Made by a program: the position numbers and the translations under genes
Origin: Bacteroidales bacterium
GTDB lineage: Bacteria > Bacteroidota > Bacteroidia > Bacteroidales > F082
Direction: 5' to 3'
DNA: 61,326 nt
NCBI GenBank assembly: GCA_014860665.1
Contig: JACZJI010000053.1
Location: 1 to 61,326 of the forward strand
Notes under the pieces: model-generated
The model's database searches: none
Told to the model about the DNA's origin: nothing
The model's input: only the letters and a program-made list of their open reading frames with translations
Shown here: positions 37,166 through 45,139 of the stretch, in pieces
How the letters are laid out: every line of letters begins with the position of its first letter
Numbering within the stretch: the stretch's first letter is position 1

Positions 37166-37434
37166 ACTTGCTTTTTATAGCGTAAAAATGGCCGCTTCAT
37201 TTGTCCAGAGAATTATTTTGAAATTCTATTCCTTAGAGGGAATTTATAGAAGCCAAAATTCAACAAAAAAAAATTAATCTACAAATCTGATTTTAAAATA
37301 TTAAGCTTTTGGAGATAATTTGGAAAATCACTTGCAAAATATGGCTGGTTTAAAAGGTATTTCTGAAATTTTATGAATTCTGGTTTTTGTCATCTTGCTT
37401 TTAGTAGTATTTTTGAATTTCAAAATAGAGATTC

Positions 37435-38796
37435 ATGTTTAAAAGACTTTATCTAACTACATTTTTAATTGTAATTGGGTTTGCTGCCCTGGCGCAAACT
37501 TATCATATTAAAGGAACCATACCCGGCTTAGCAAATTCTGAAGTTTATTTGGTAAGGGCTTTTGCTGCTTCCAATCAAATTGTAGATACCGCCAAAACTG
37601 ATACAGCAGGCACCTTTGTAATGCCGCTAAAAGACAATTGGCCGGTTGGGATGTATCGAATTATCACTTTAACAGGGCAAGAGTTTGATTTGATATGTAA
37701 TCACGAGAATATTGCTTTTGCCACATCTGGGGTAGGAATGAATGCTTCCTTTCATATTTTAAGTTCGGTTGAGAACCTGATGTATTATCATTATCTGGGA
37801 GTTAAGCTTGACAATCAGAAAAAGATTAATCTGTTACGGCCTGTGCTGAATTCTTATCCGCATAATGATCCTTTTTATGAGGTACTATTGACACAAGCAG
37901 AGAAACTCCAGAATCAGATACACTCTGTGGCAACACAGCTCATAAAAGATAATCCTGGTACTTTGGCTGCAAGCTTTATTAAGCTGGATATGCCTCAGAT
38001 GATAAATTTTACCTTGCCAACATATTTACAGAATGAAGCAATGAAAGCCAATTATTTCAATGGAATTGATTTTAATGATACATTATTGCTGAGAGCTGAT
38101 TTGTTCACTGGGAAAATTGTGGGATATCTTGCTTTATTTCAATCAAAGGGAATGACCAAACCTGAGGTCGAAGATGCTTTTACCCCGGCAGTCGATACCT
38201 TGATGAAGAAGACAGTCGTCAACGAAAAGCTTTATGAATTTACATTGAATTATTTATTAAATGGTTTCGAAGAATTTGGATTCCACAAACTATTGCTACA
38301 CATGGCTGATAATAGCCAAATGTCGAAGTTTAATGATAAATCACCGGAAGCAAAAGAGCTGGAAAGTAAGTTATATGCCATCAGAACTTTAGCGCCGGGC
38401 CATGAAGCTCCAAATTTCTCTGCCCGTTTACTGAGCGGAAAGAGAATAGAATTGAAAGATGTCAAGGCTGATACTACGTTACTTGTTTTCTGGGCTAGCT
38501 GGTGTCCTCATTGCAAAGAAGCACTTCCCAAACTTAAGAAATACTATAATCCGGCAAATACTTCTCATTTTCAGATTATTGGTATTTCTGTGGATACTGA
38601 TAAAAAATCAGTCGAACGGGCTATTAAAGAAGAAGGTTATTTGTGGCCGAATATTGCTAAACTGAAAGGCTGGGATGGACCAATTGCTAAATTGTACGGA
38701 GTAAATGCTACGCCTACTTTTGTACTTCTCGACAAAAATAAAAGAGTAATTGCAACTCCCGTTACAGTGGAAGATTTGGAAAAATATTTGAAGTAA
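37435..38796 (+). CDS. Exported TlpA-like thiol-disulfide oxidoreductase with DUF4369-like N terminus
   Basis: Secreted protein of 453 residues with a signal peptide (MFKRLYLTTFLIVIGFAALAQ, cleavage after residue 21). The N-terminal beta domain (TYHIKGTIPGLANSEVYLVR) resembles DUF4369. A helical middle is followed by a thioredoxin fold (about 320-453) beginning GHEAPNFSARLLSG. The active site is WASWCPHCKEA with Cys357 and Cys360, and the cis-Pro lies in NATPTFVLLD. Such proteins reduce or isomerise disulfides in the periplasm. The same layout occurs at 20774, where the CxxC is lost. The gene is divergent from the TPR-kinase operon with a 269-bp spacer. Confidence 0.9.
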   Translation: MFKRLYLTTFLIVIGFAALAQTYHIKGTIPGLANSEVYLVRAFAASNQIVDTAKTDTAGTFVMPLKDNWPVGMYRIITLTGQEFDLICNHENIAFATSGVGMNASFHILSSVENLMYYHYLGVKLDNQKKINLLRPVLNSYPHNDPFYEVLLTQAEKLQNQIHSVATQLIKDNPGTLAASFIKLDMPQMINFTLPTYLQNEAMKANYFNGIDFNDTLLLRADLFTGKIVGYLALFQSKGMTKPEVEDAFTPAVDTLMKKTVVNEKLYEFTLNYLLNGFEEFGFHKLLLHMADNSQMSKFNDKSPEAKELESKLYAIRTLAPGHEAPNFSARLLSGKRIELKDVKADTTLLVFWASWCPHCKEALPKLKKYYNPANTSHFQIIGISVDTDKKSVERAIKEEGYLWPNIAKLKGWDGPIAKLYGVNATPTFVLLDKNKRVIATPVTVEDLEKYLK

Positions 38797-38799
38797 TAA

Positions 38800-38832
38800 C
38801 ACTTAAAATTTCTCGTCTTTTAATTTTAAGTG
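38800..38832 (+). terminator. AT-rich hairpin between the TlpA-like and EamA genes
   Basis: CACTTAAAATT and AATTTTAAGTG form a perfect 11-bp stem with an 11-nt loop, 4 bp after the TlpA stop. There is no U-run, so termination is possible but unproven. Its second arm includes the GTG at 38830, which supports the downstream EamA start. Confidence 0.5.
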
Positions 38833-38874
38833 AAGTATGGCCTAAAATCATTAATTAACCCGACCGTACAGCGA

Positions 38875-39777
38875 ATGAAAAACCTTAATAATGAGTTGGT
38901 AAAAGGCACTGCTGCCATTGGCTTGTCTGCGATCTTGTGGGGCTTTGACGGAGTAGTGCTTACGCCTCGATTACATGGTTTGGACGTAGGTTATGTAGTT
39001 CTTATGCTGCATTTGATTCCCTTTGCTTTGATGAGCATATTTATGTTTAAGGAATACAAGCAACTTAAGAATTTCATGCGCCAGGATTATATCACTTTTA
39101 CTTTGATTGCTGTTTTTGGTGGAGCTTTGGGTACCATGGCAATTGTTAAAGCCTTATTTTTGGTTAATTTCCAAAATTTATCAGTGGTAGTGCTATTGCA
39201 AAAGCTTCAGCCCATTTTTGCGATCAGCCTTGCTGCTATTTTATTGAAGGAAAAAATGAAGAGGGATTTTGCAATCTGGGCTTCATTGGCTATTATTGCC
39301 AGCTATTTTTTGACTTTTGGATTCCATCTTCCTAAAGTAGGTGCAGATAAAAATACAATTTATGCAGCATTATTAGCAATTCTTGCTGCATTTTCGTTTG
39401 GAAGTTCCACTGTGTTTTCCAAAAAAGTTTTAATGAACTTTAATTTTGCCACGGCAACTTTCTACCGCTACGGGTTCACTACGATCATTATGCTGATTTA
39501 TGTGATTGTTTTTGGTAAATACACGGAGATTGCCCACACCAATAAGATACATTGGATGCTGTTTGTTTTGATCGGCATTACTACCGGTTCAGGCGCTATA
39601 TTCATTTATTATTATGGCCTTCGCAGAGTTAAAGCAATGATTGCTACTATCAGTGAATTATTGTTTCCTATTTCAGCAATTTTCTTTGATTATGTTGTAA
39701 ATGGAAGCATTCTTTCTCCTGTTCAGATGATTAGTGCCGTTATAATGGTTTTTGCGATGATAAAGCTGAGTAGCTGA
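38875..39777 (+). CDS. DMT-superfamily transporter (EamA domain)
   Basis: Inner-membrane carrier of 300 residues with ten hydrophobic segments arranged as two EamA repeats (about 10-140 and 155-298). The second half carries the usual GLRRVKAMIATISELLFP motif of the family, and LQPIFAISLAAILLKE closes the first half. Substrates of this family are metabolites such as amino acids or nucleotides; none can be assigned. I chose the ATG at 38875 (MKNLNNELVKG). The only longer start is a GTG at 38830 inside the hairpin at 38800-38832. The DUF2007 gene follows 61 bp downstream. Confidence 0.88.
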   Translation: MKNLNNELVKGTAAIGLSAILWGFDGVVLTPRLHGLDVGYVVLMLHLIPFALMSIFMFKEYKQLKNFMRQDYITFTLIAVFGGALGTMAIVKALFLVNFQNLSVVVLLQKLQPIFAISLAAILLKEKMKRDFAIWASLAIIASYFLTFGFHLPKVGADKNTIYAALLAILAAFSFGSSTVFSKKVLMNFNFATATFYRYGFTTIIMLIYVIVFGKYTEIAHTNKIHWMLFVLIGITTGSGAIFIYYYGLRRVKAMIATISELLFPISAIFFDYVVNGSILSPVQMISAVIMVFAMIKLSS

Positions 39778-39838
39778 TTCCCGTTGAATTTCGAAAGGCT
39801 TATTTTCTTAACTTTACTTAAAATTAAACGCTAAAGAT

Positions 39839-40078
39839 ATGGCAGAGGATATAAAATTGGTTTACACTGGCTCAACGGTTGAGGCTATGTTTATTGAAGA
39901 ACTCCTTAAAGAAAATGGAATTGGATGTATCAGACGCGATAATCTTCAGTCAAGCGTAGATGCTGGTTGGGCTAACGGTTGGCCGGAAACATCAGTTCAG
40001 ATATTTGTAGAAACCGGTCTTTATATAAAAGCAAAAGAATTTCTTGAAGATTATTTCTCTTCCAGAGATAACGAATAA
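39839..40078 (+). CDS. DUF2007-family small protein
   Basis: Cytosolic protein of 79 residues covering one DUF2007 domain: LVYTGSTVEAMFIEELLKENGI, then a variable loop, then a beta strand VQIFVETGLYIKAKEFLEDYF (both quoted in parts). The family has a ferredoxin-like alpha-beta fold and is called a putative signal-transducing protein; it has been related to PII-like folds but its function is unproven. It sits between the transporter and aminotransferase genes with 65 bp on the right, so co-expression with both is plausible. Confidence 0.85.
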   Translation: MAEDIKLVYTGSTVEAMFIEELLKENGIGCIRRDNLQSSVDAGWANGWPETSVQIFVETGLYIKAKEFLEDYFSSRDNE

Positions 40079-40143
40079 TAAAAGGATTAAGTCAAAATTG
40101 GCTGTTTGAAAATTTAATATTTTGAATGTAACAACTTTATCAA

Positions 40144-40971
40144 ATGGAAACAGCCCTTCTTAATTATTTTGTGAGAGATGATGCATTACATTCTACCTGC
40201 GATTTTACTTTAACATTTTCTGAAAAGGAAATAAGCATTTATGAAGTAGTCCGTGTAGAAAGTGCTGCTCCGCTTTTCTTAGATGCTCATTTGAAAAGGT
40301 TCTATGATTCTGCTAGTCTTGAGGGAAAAGAAATTGATTTACATCCTGAGTTGATAAAGCAAAGTCTTAAAGTTCTTATTGAGCAAAACATGCTTATTTT
40401 CGGAAATATCAAGTTTCTTTATAGATGGGGGGAATCTGGTGATTATGAGTTTTTTGCATGGATTATGCCATTTTTTTATCCGGATCCTAAACAATACAAG
40501 GAGGGGGTTTGTGCGGAGATAATGTTTGCGGAACGACCAAATCCAAATTCGAAGAAGGTCATGTCAGGACTTATAAAAAGAGCTGAAGCCCAGATATCCC
40601 AATATAAATGTTTTGAAGTTGTATATGTAAACACTAAGGGAGAAATCACAGAAGGAAGCCGTTCCAATATATTTTTCGTTAAGGATAAACAACTCGTAAC
40701 TCCTGAAATGCCAAGCGTTTTGCCTGGTGTTACAAGAGCTGCAATTATTGAACTAGCACATCAAAACGGAATTACAGTTACAGAGAAAAAGATACCGCTT
40801 GAAAACCTGAATGAATATTCAGCGTGCTTTTTATCAGGAACATCTCCTAAAATACTACCTGTCTCTCGTTTTCATGATCGTAATTTTGATGTGAATAATA
40901 CTTTAATGCAGTATTTCATGGGGGAGTATGACAAGTTGTGTAAAAAGGAAAAGAATGACTTTCGTTGGTAG
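40144..40971 (+). CDS. Class IV PLP-dependent aminotransferase or aminodeoxychorismate lyase
   Basis: Fold-type IV PLP enzyme of 275 residues. The family core is visible: the catalytic lysine is most likely in SKKVMSGLI (about residue 139), followed by EGSRSNIFFV, the cofactor phosphate region, and VLPGVTRAAIIELA. The C-terminal SGTSPKILPV closes the active site. PabC, branched-chain aminotransferases and D-amino-acid aminotransferases share this layout. Length and the lack of the longer IlvE N terminus favour a PabC-like or uncharacterised member, but I cannot assign the substrate. No pabAB gene is present nearby. Confidence 0.85.
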   Translation: METALLNYFVRDDALHSTCDFTLTFSEKEISIYEVVRVESAAPLFLDAHLKRFYDSASLEGKEIDLHPELIKQSLKVLIEQNMLIFGNIKFLYRWGESGDYEFFAWIMPFFYPDPKQYKEGVCAEIMFAERPNPNSKKVMSGLIKRAEAQISQYKCFEVVYVNTKGEITEGSRSNIFFVKDKQLVTPEMPSVLPGVTRAAIIELAHQNGITVTEKKIPLENLNEYSACFLSGTSPKILPVSRFHDRNFDVNNTLMQYFMGEYDKLCKKEKNDFRW

Positions 40972-41115
40972 TACAATCTTGATCTTAAGAATTGAATGTT
41001 AATCTTATTTACCTTTCATTTTCCTTTTTATCCTGTTGGCGAATTAACCTTATTTTGCATTTGGGTTTAATTTCATTTGAAAAGGAATTTGTACTTTTAG
41101 CATCAAATTGAGGCT

Positions 41116-41985
41116 ATGGTCAATATGCGAAGCATTTTTCCGGGACAGAAATATTTATTCTTTGTACTAATATTCTTTTTCTCACTAAAGCTTTTTGGAC
41201 AGCATAGAATTCCTTCCGGATTTTGTATGAATCAGGATGAAAAGGAACTCGCTGAGGCTATTAATAAAATAAGAGTAAAACACGGAAAAAGTCCGATTAA
41301 ACTTTCCCTGGCTTTGACCTATGTTGCAGAAACGCATGTGAACGATCTGGAAGTTAACCATCCTGATACAAGTGTTTGCAACCTGTCAAGTTGGTCAAAT
41401 AAAGGAAAATGGACCCCTGTTTGTTTCAATCCTTATGTTGTAGATAGAAAAGCTATGTGGGATAAGCCCCGTGAGCTAACACCTTATCCATACAATGGCT
41501 ATGAATTGGCAGGTTATATGGAGGGCGGAATCATTGTGGATAGCTTAGCCGAACTGTGGGATACATTGGGTGAGTCTCTGGATATGATAACTACAGAAGG
41601 TAGGTGGAATAATAAAAAGTGGGAAGCAATGGGAGTGGGTATTTCCGGAAACTATGCTTCAGTTTGGTTTGGGCAAAGAGAAGACAATGAAGGCACACCG
41701 CAATTATGTTCTTCAAAAAAAGAAGCAGCCAAAGAAAAAGTTATTGATAAAGAAAGGCATCAAAAAGAATATTATTATTTGATATCAGGAAGTTTTCCAA
41801 ATATGGACGATGCCGGTGAAGCAGTTAGAAGACTAAAAGAGAACGGATTCAAACATGCGGGAATTTTAGCCAGTCCAAATAGAATCAGGATTTATCTCAA
41901 TAGATTTGAAAATATCAAAGATGCCCTAGAAGCAAAAAAGAAACTTCCTTATTCCTATCGTGATGCCTGGATTCTGAAAGAATAG
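41116..41985 (+). CDS. Exported CAP-domain protein with C-terminal SPOR domain
   Basis: Secreted protein of 289 residues. A signal peptide ends around FGQ (about residue 32). A CAP (SCP/PR1) domain spans roughly 36-195: NQDEKELAEAINKIRVKHG is the first helix and ALTYVAETHVNDL the histidine helix. WEAMGVGISGNYASVWFGQ is the family's last strand block. A lysine-rich linker (about 197-212) joins a SPOR domain (about 215-289; YYYLISGSFPNMDDAGEAV, then RIYLNRFENIKDAL). SPOR domains bind denuded peptidoglycan glycans, so the CAP domain would be placed at the wall or septum. The canonical GENI-type glutamate of CAP proteins is not obvious; YELAGYM lies in its place. Confidence 0.85.
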   Translation: MVNMRSIFPGQKYLFFVLIFFFSLKLFGQHRIPSGFCMNQDEKELAEAINKIRVKHGKSPIKLSLALTYVAETHVNDLEVNHPDTSVCNLSSWSNKGKWTPVCFNPYVVDRKAMWDKPRELTPYPYNGYELAGYMEGGIIVDSLAELWDTLGESLDMITTEGRWNNKKWEAMGVGISGNYASVWFGQREDNEGTPQLCSSKKEAAKEKVIDKERHQKEYYYLISGSFPNMDDAGEAVRRLKENGFKHAGILASPNRIRIYLNRFENIKDALEAKKKLPYSYRDAWILKE

Positions 41986-42184
41986 AGGTATTTAGCCAAA
42001 AAATTGAATTTTTCAATTTCACTGATTATATTTGTTTTTTTATTAACCGATAAAACAATAATTTTTTTGTTGAAAGTCTTTTCCCAAAAAGGTGATAGAA
42101 ATAATAATTTGTTTAATATTGCCAACGAACAGATATAGTTAAACGAAGCAAAATAATATTTGTAAATAAAGAAAAATTAACGGA

Positions 42185-42556
42185 ATGAATGCGAATAAAC
42201 CACGTATTGTCAAGGACTTTGATAAACTCGATGTTGAAATTCAGGAACAAGTAAAACTGGCTTATCCGGATGGTTTTTTTCAGCATCTCGTATCATATAT
42301 GGATAGAGATGGAAACAAGGTGAGTGCACTACCGTTTGAGACTACTGATAAATATTATTTAACTAGAATGTCGAAGCAAACTGCTATTGAGCTCATTGAA
42401 GAAGATGATGATTACGATTCTGACGGTTCCCTGAAAGAAGATATCCGGCTTGACTACGAAGACAAGTATGGTGGAGAACCCGATTTTATAGACGAGATCA
42501 AAGATGAACTGAATACTGATTCAGACGATGATGGTGATGATGATTCAGATCTTTAG
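42185..42556 (+). CDS. Hypothetical protein with a long acidic C-terminal tail
   Basis: I do not recognise the family. The 123-residue cytosolic protein has a compact N-terminal half (about 9-70) with helix FDKLDVEIQEQVKLAYP and strands GFFQHLVSYMD, VSALPFETTDKYYLTRM. Its C-terminal half is almost wholly acidic, ending DSDDDGDDDSDL, with about half Asp/Glu. Such tails mimic nucleic acid or bind basic proteins such as histone-like proteins or ribosomal proteins, but this is inference. It stands alone, about 200 bp after the CAP-SPOR gene and converging on the KamA-like gene. The low-complexity tail is preserved in frame with an ordinary stop, so it looks like a real gene. Confidence 0.7.
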   Translation: MNANKPRIVKDFDKLDVEIQEQVKLAYPDGFFQHLVSYMDRDGNKVSALPFETTDKYYLTRMSKQTAIELIEEDDDYDSDGSLKEDIRLDYEDKYGGEPDFIDEIKDELNTDSDDDGDDDSDL

Positions 42557-42561
42557 TGAAT

Positions 42562-42578
42562 AAAAAGCAACGGCTTTT
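42562..42578 (+). terminator. Short hairpin between convergent genes
   Basis: AAAAGC, 4-nt loop, GCTTTT, directly after the acidic-protein stop. The stem is short, with a U-run of only four; a weak terminator is possible. Confidence 0.4.
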
Positions 42579-42612
42579 CTCTGTTTATCCAACCCAACCC
42601 CAAAAGTTAAAC

Positions 42613-44811
42613 TTAAATTACTCCCTTTATTTCGGGAGATGATTGGCTAACATTTGTATACTTTTCAGTAATCTTGAATGGATATTTGGGATATTGAAAG
42701 ACTGGTGACCATTCTTCTGTCTCATTCAGAGAATATCCCCAGATGCTTTGATATTCATTGATATTTTGACCCATTTTCTCAAGCTGCCGCAAATATTTTG
42801 AGATGGGTTTAGATTCTACAATGACTACATCTGTTTTCTCAATTGCAGGACTGTGGTTTCTTTTGGTGTCATATTTGAAACGGAGAATCCTTCTGCCATC
42901 ATTGGTAATTCCAATGACACGAAAAGTATGGCTTTTCCCGACGCCTGGTAGGTTCATAATATTTCTATCTGTTGCAATAAAGGGAATTTCTTCTGTGTCT
43001 CTGATACGATTCAGCCAGTCCTTTAAAGTTTGAGTTTGTCTGGAGGCTGTTTGAATTAGATGATTGTATTTGTCAGGTAGAACTCCAAAGTACTTTTCTT
43101 CTTCTTTTTCCTGAACCAGTCTGGCATTGGTGGCAAAATTGTGGTAATTTTCCATAAAGCCTTTTACTGAGAAAGTGTAATAAGTCATAACACCCAGATC
43201 ATTTAGTACTTTTCTAAGTTTTGTTGTATGTCCTCTTAATGAGGCCGCTGTAGTAAAAACCTGCTGATTTGTCACCATCCACCCTGCCTGCAGCAATTTA
43301 TGAATGCCATCTCTAGTTTCAGGGGTAATTTCAGCTGCGGATTCAATGTGGATTTGAATTATAAATTGTTCAATTCCAATTTTTTTCGCTTTTTCTTTAA
43401 AGCTATGAAGGATTTTTATAAAATTATCTGTAATACGTTGAGGAATATAGACCGGCAAACGAGTTCCTAATCTTACTCTCATAATTTCAGCATATTTTTC
43501 TCCTTCTTTTCTGCTATGATTAGCCTTTTTCTTACGAACAGCCATATTGTAAACAGCATCAAGAATATGAGCCATAGCATTGTCATTGTTCATGAAAGCG
43601 TCACCTCCGGTTATCAGAATGTCTCTCAGGTGAGAGTCGTTTTCAAAATATCCCATCAACAGCTCCAGCTTATCCGGCCAGGTTGTTTTCTGTTTTAACC
43701 GACTTAGATCGAATGTAAAATGTCCTGATTGAAAATCATACATTCTTTGACAGGAAACGCATAGTCCGCCACAGGCTCTTCCTGTGGTATCAGGAATTAG
43801 AATGGCAACTTCAGGATATCTTCTGTGAATATTATGAAAACCAGGTAAAAGCCAACCTGCGGCATTGGGTTCGCCTTCGTGGACAATATCTTCTTTTTCC
43901 CATGCAACTATATTTCCGAATGTACTAATCAGCTTCTGGCTTGGAAAGATGTAATTCCTTAATGCTTCCTCAGCAGCCGGAAATAGTGGGTTGCTCTGAA
44001 CGCTTAACAGTGAAAGATAATGCGGGGTTACGAAAAGTGGAATGCCTTTTTCTAGTGCAGCATATAGTCTTTTCATAATGCTTTCTGGAAGCGACTGGTC
44101 CAAAAGGTCATTTAGAATATCGGGTTTTCTGATCGCAAATGAAAGGTGAAAATGATAGTCTTTCCACCACTCTGATACCTGTTGATATTTGCTTTCCTGA
44201 CTGCTTCCCGGTAGGAATTGGAATCGGTTGCTTTTTTGGATGCCGGTATCAATATTTTCGACAATTTTTCGAATTATACGATCTTTCGATTCTTTTCTCC
44301 TTTTTATTAAACGATGGTCAAGTCCTGAGGGGTGTCGGGTCATCCACTTTGTGATTTTTTTACGATCTGGAATGTTTCGCTCCAACTTCCCATTCATTTG
44401 CCGGAAGAGGAAAAGCAAATCCCAAAAAAGATCCTCCTTTCCATTTCCTTTTCCATTGTGGGCCGCAAACCACAACTGTTTTATTGGAGCGCTTATGGTT
44501 AATTCGTTTGAGTAATTTGGGTCTTTGATAGTCATGCTGTCATGATCAAGGTAGTCCATCAGCCTGATAGCAGCGTAATCCTCCCAGCTTAATTTTGTAT
44601 ATTTATCAAAATCAGAATGTTTATAATAATCGTATGCTACCAGGTGCTTTTCGAAATAGTTCAGTAACCATTGTCTTAGATGTGCTTTTGCTTCACCATA
44701 AGTTTCTGAAGTCTTAAATATGGTTTTTAGAAACGGATTTTCTTTTAAAATGAGTCGTACAATTTTTAATGAACCAAGATTAAGTCTGATCTGTTCTTGA
44801 AATGTCTGCAT
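42613..44811 (-). CDS. KamA-family radical SAM protein, long form
   Basis: Predicted radical SAM enzyme of 732 residues. The [4Fe-4S] motif is CGGLCVSC (Cx3CxxC), about residue 360, inside PDTTGRACGGLCVSCQRMYD. The order of blocks that follow (LITGGDAFMNND, then RLGTRLPVYIPQRI, FIIQIHIES, ATNARLV) matches lysine 2,3-aminomutases. LPGVGKSH near residue 625 sits where KamA has its PLP lysine. The protein has about 280 extra N-terminal residues compared with KamA (about 416). I chose the ATG at 44811 (MQTFQEQIRLNLG); the frame opens 13 codons earlier, but those codons are unlike the rest. It is divergent from pruA across 325 bp. Its substrate is unknown and could be lysine, glutamate or a protein side chain. 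Confidence 0.85.
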   Translation of the reverse strand: MQTFQEQIRLNLGSLKIVRLILKENPFLKTIFKTSETYGEAKAHLRQWLLNYFEKHLVAYDYYKHSDFDKYTKLSWEDYAAIRLMDYLDHDSMTIKDPNYSNELTISAPIKQLWFAAHNGKGNGKEDLFWDLLFLFRQMNGKLERNIPDRKKITKWMTRHPSGLDHRLIKRRKESKDRIIRKIVENIDTGIQKSNRFQFLPGSSQESKYQQVSEWWKDYHFHLSFAIRKPDILNDLLDQSLPESIMKRLYAALEKGIPLFVTPHYLSLLSVQSNPLFPAAEEALRNYIFPSQKLISTFGNIVAWEKEDIVHEGEPNAAGWLLPGFHNIHRRYPEVAILIPDTTGRACGGLCVSCQRMYDFQSGHFTFDLSRLKQKTTWPDKLELLMGYFENDSHLRDILITGGDAFMNNDNAMAHILDAVYNMAVRKKKANHSRKEGEKYAEIMRVRLGTRLPVYIPQRITDNFIKILHSFKEKAKKIGIEQFIIQIHIESAAEITPETRDGIHKLLQAGWMVTNQQVFTTAASLRGHTTKLRKVLNDLGVMTYYTFSVKGFMENYHNFATNARLVQEKEEEKYFGVLPDKYNHLIQTASRQTQTLKDWLNRIRDTEEIPFIATDRNIMNLPGVGKSHTFRVIGITNDGRRILRFKYDTKRNHSPAIEKTDVVIVESKPISKYLRQLEKMGQNINEYQSIWGYSLNETEEWSPVFQYPKYPFKITEKYTNVSQSSPEIKGVI

Positions 44812-44866
44812 CCTATTTCCCCTTTGCTGTATGCAAGTGTTGAATAACACTTTTCGTAAAAGATAG

Positions 44867-44874
44867 CAAAAATA
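44867..44874 (-). promoter_or_regulatory. -7 box of the KamA-like gene
   Basis: On the minus strand TATTTTTG, an exact strong -7 form, 55 bp before the ATG at 44811. The divergent spacer 44812-45139 also holds the pruA box; nothing else is apparent. Confidence 0.5.
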
Positions 44875-45093
44875 ATTGAAAATGTCAAATTAAATTTGAT
44901 TTGTATATATCAACTCAGCGTCCATGGCTAAAAATTTAATTTTATTATGTGAAAATTAATATGCTTAATGCTGGAGTTGAGTTAAATGAAACCCTTATTT
45001 AAAATGGAAATAGATTTTGAAAAAATGTTCTTCGTATTCAGATAGTGAGTGGTCAAAATGAATGTGAAAAAATAAACATTGATGAAAAAATTT

Positions 45094-45101
45094 TACCTTT
45101 G
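45094..45101 (+). promoter_or_regulatory. -7 box of pruA
   Basis: TACCTTTG, 38 bp before the pruA ATG at 45140. No clear -33 box. Confidence 0.5.
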
Positions 45102-45139
45102 CTCCATTAAAAAATTATTTGCCAACCTTATAAATTTTG

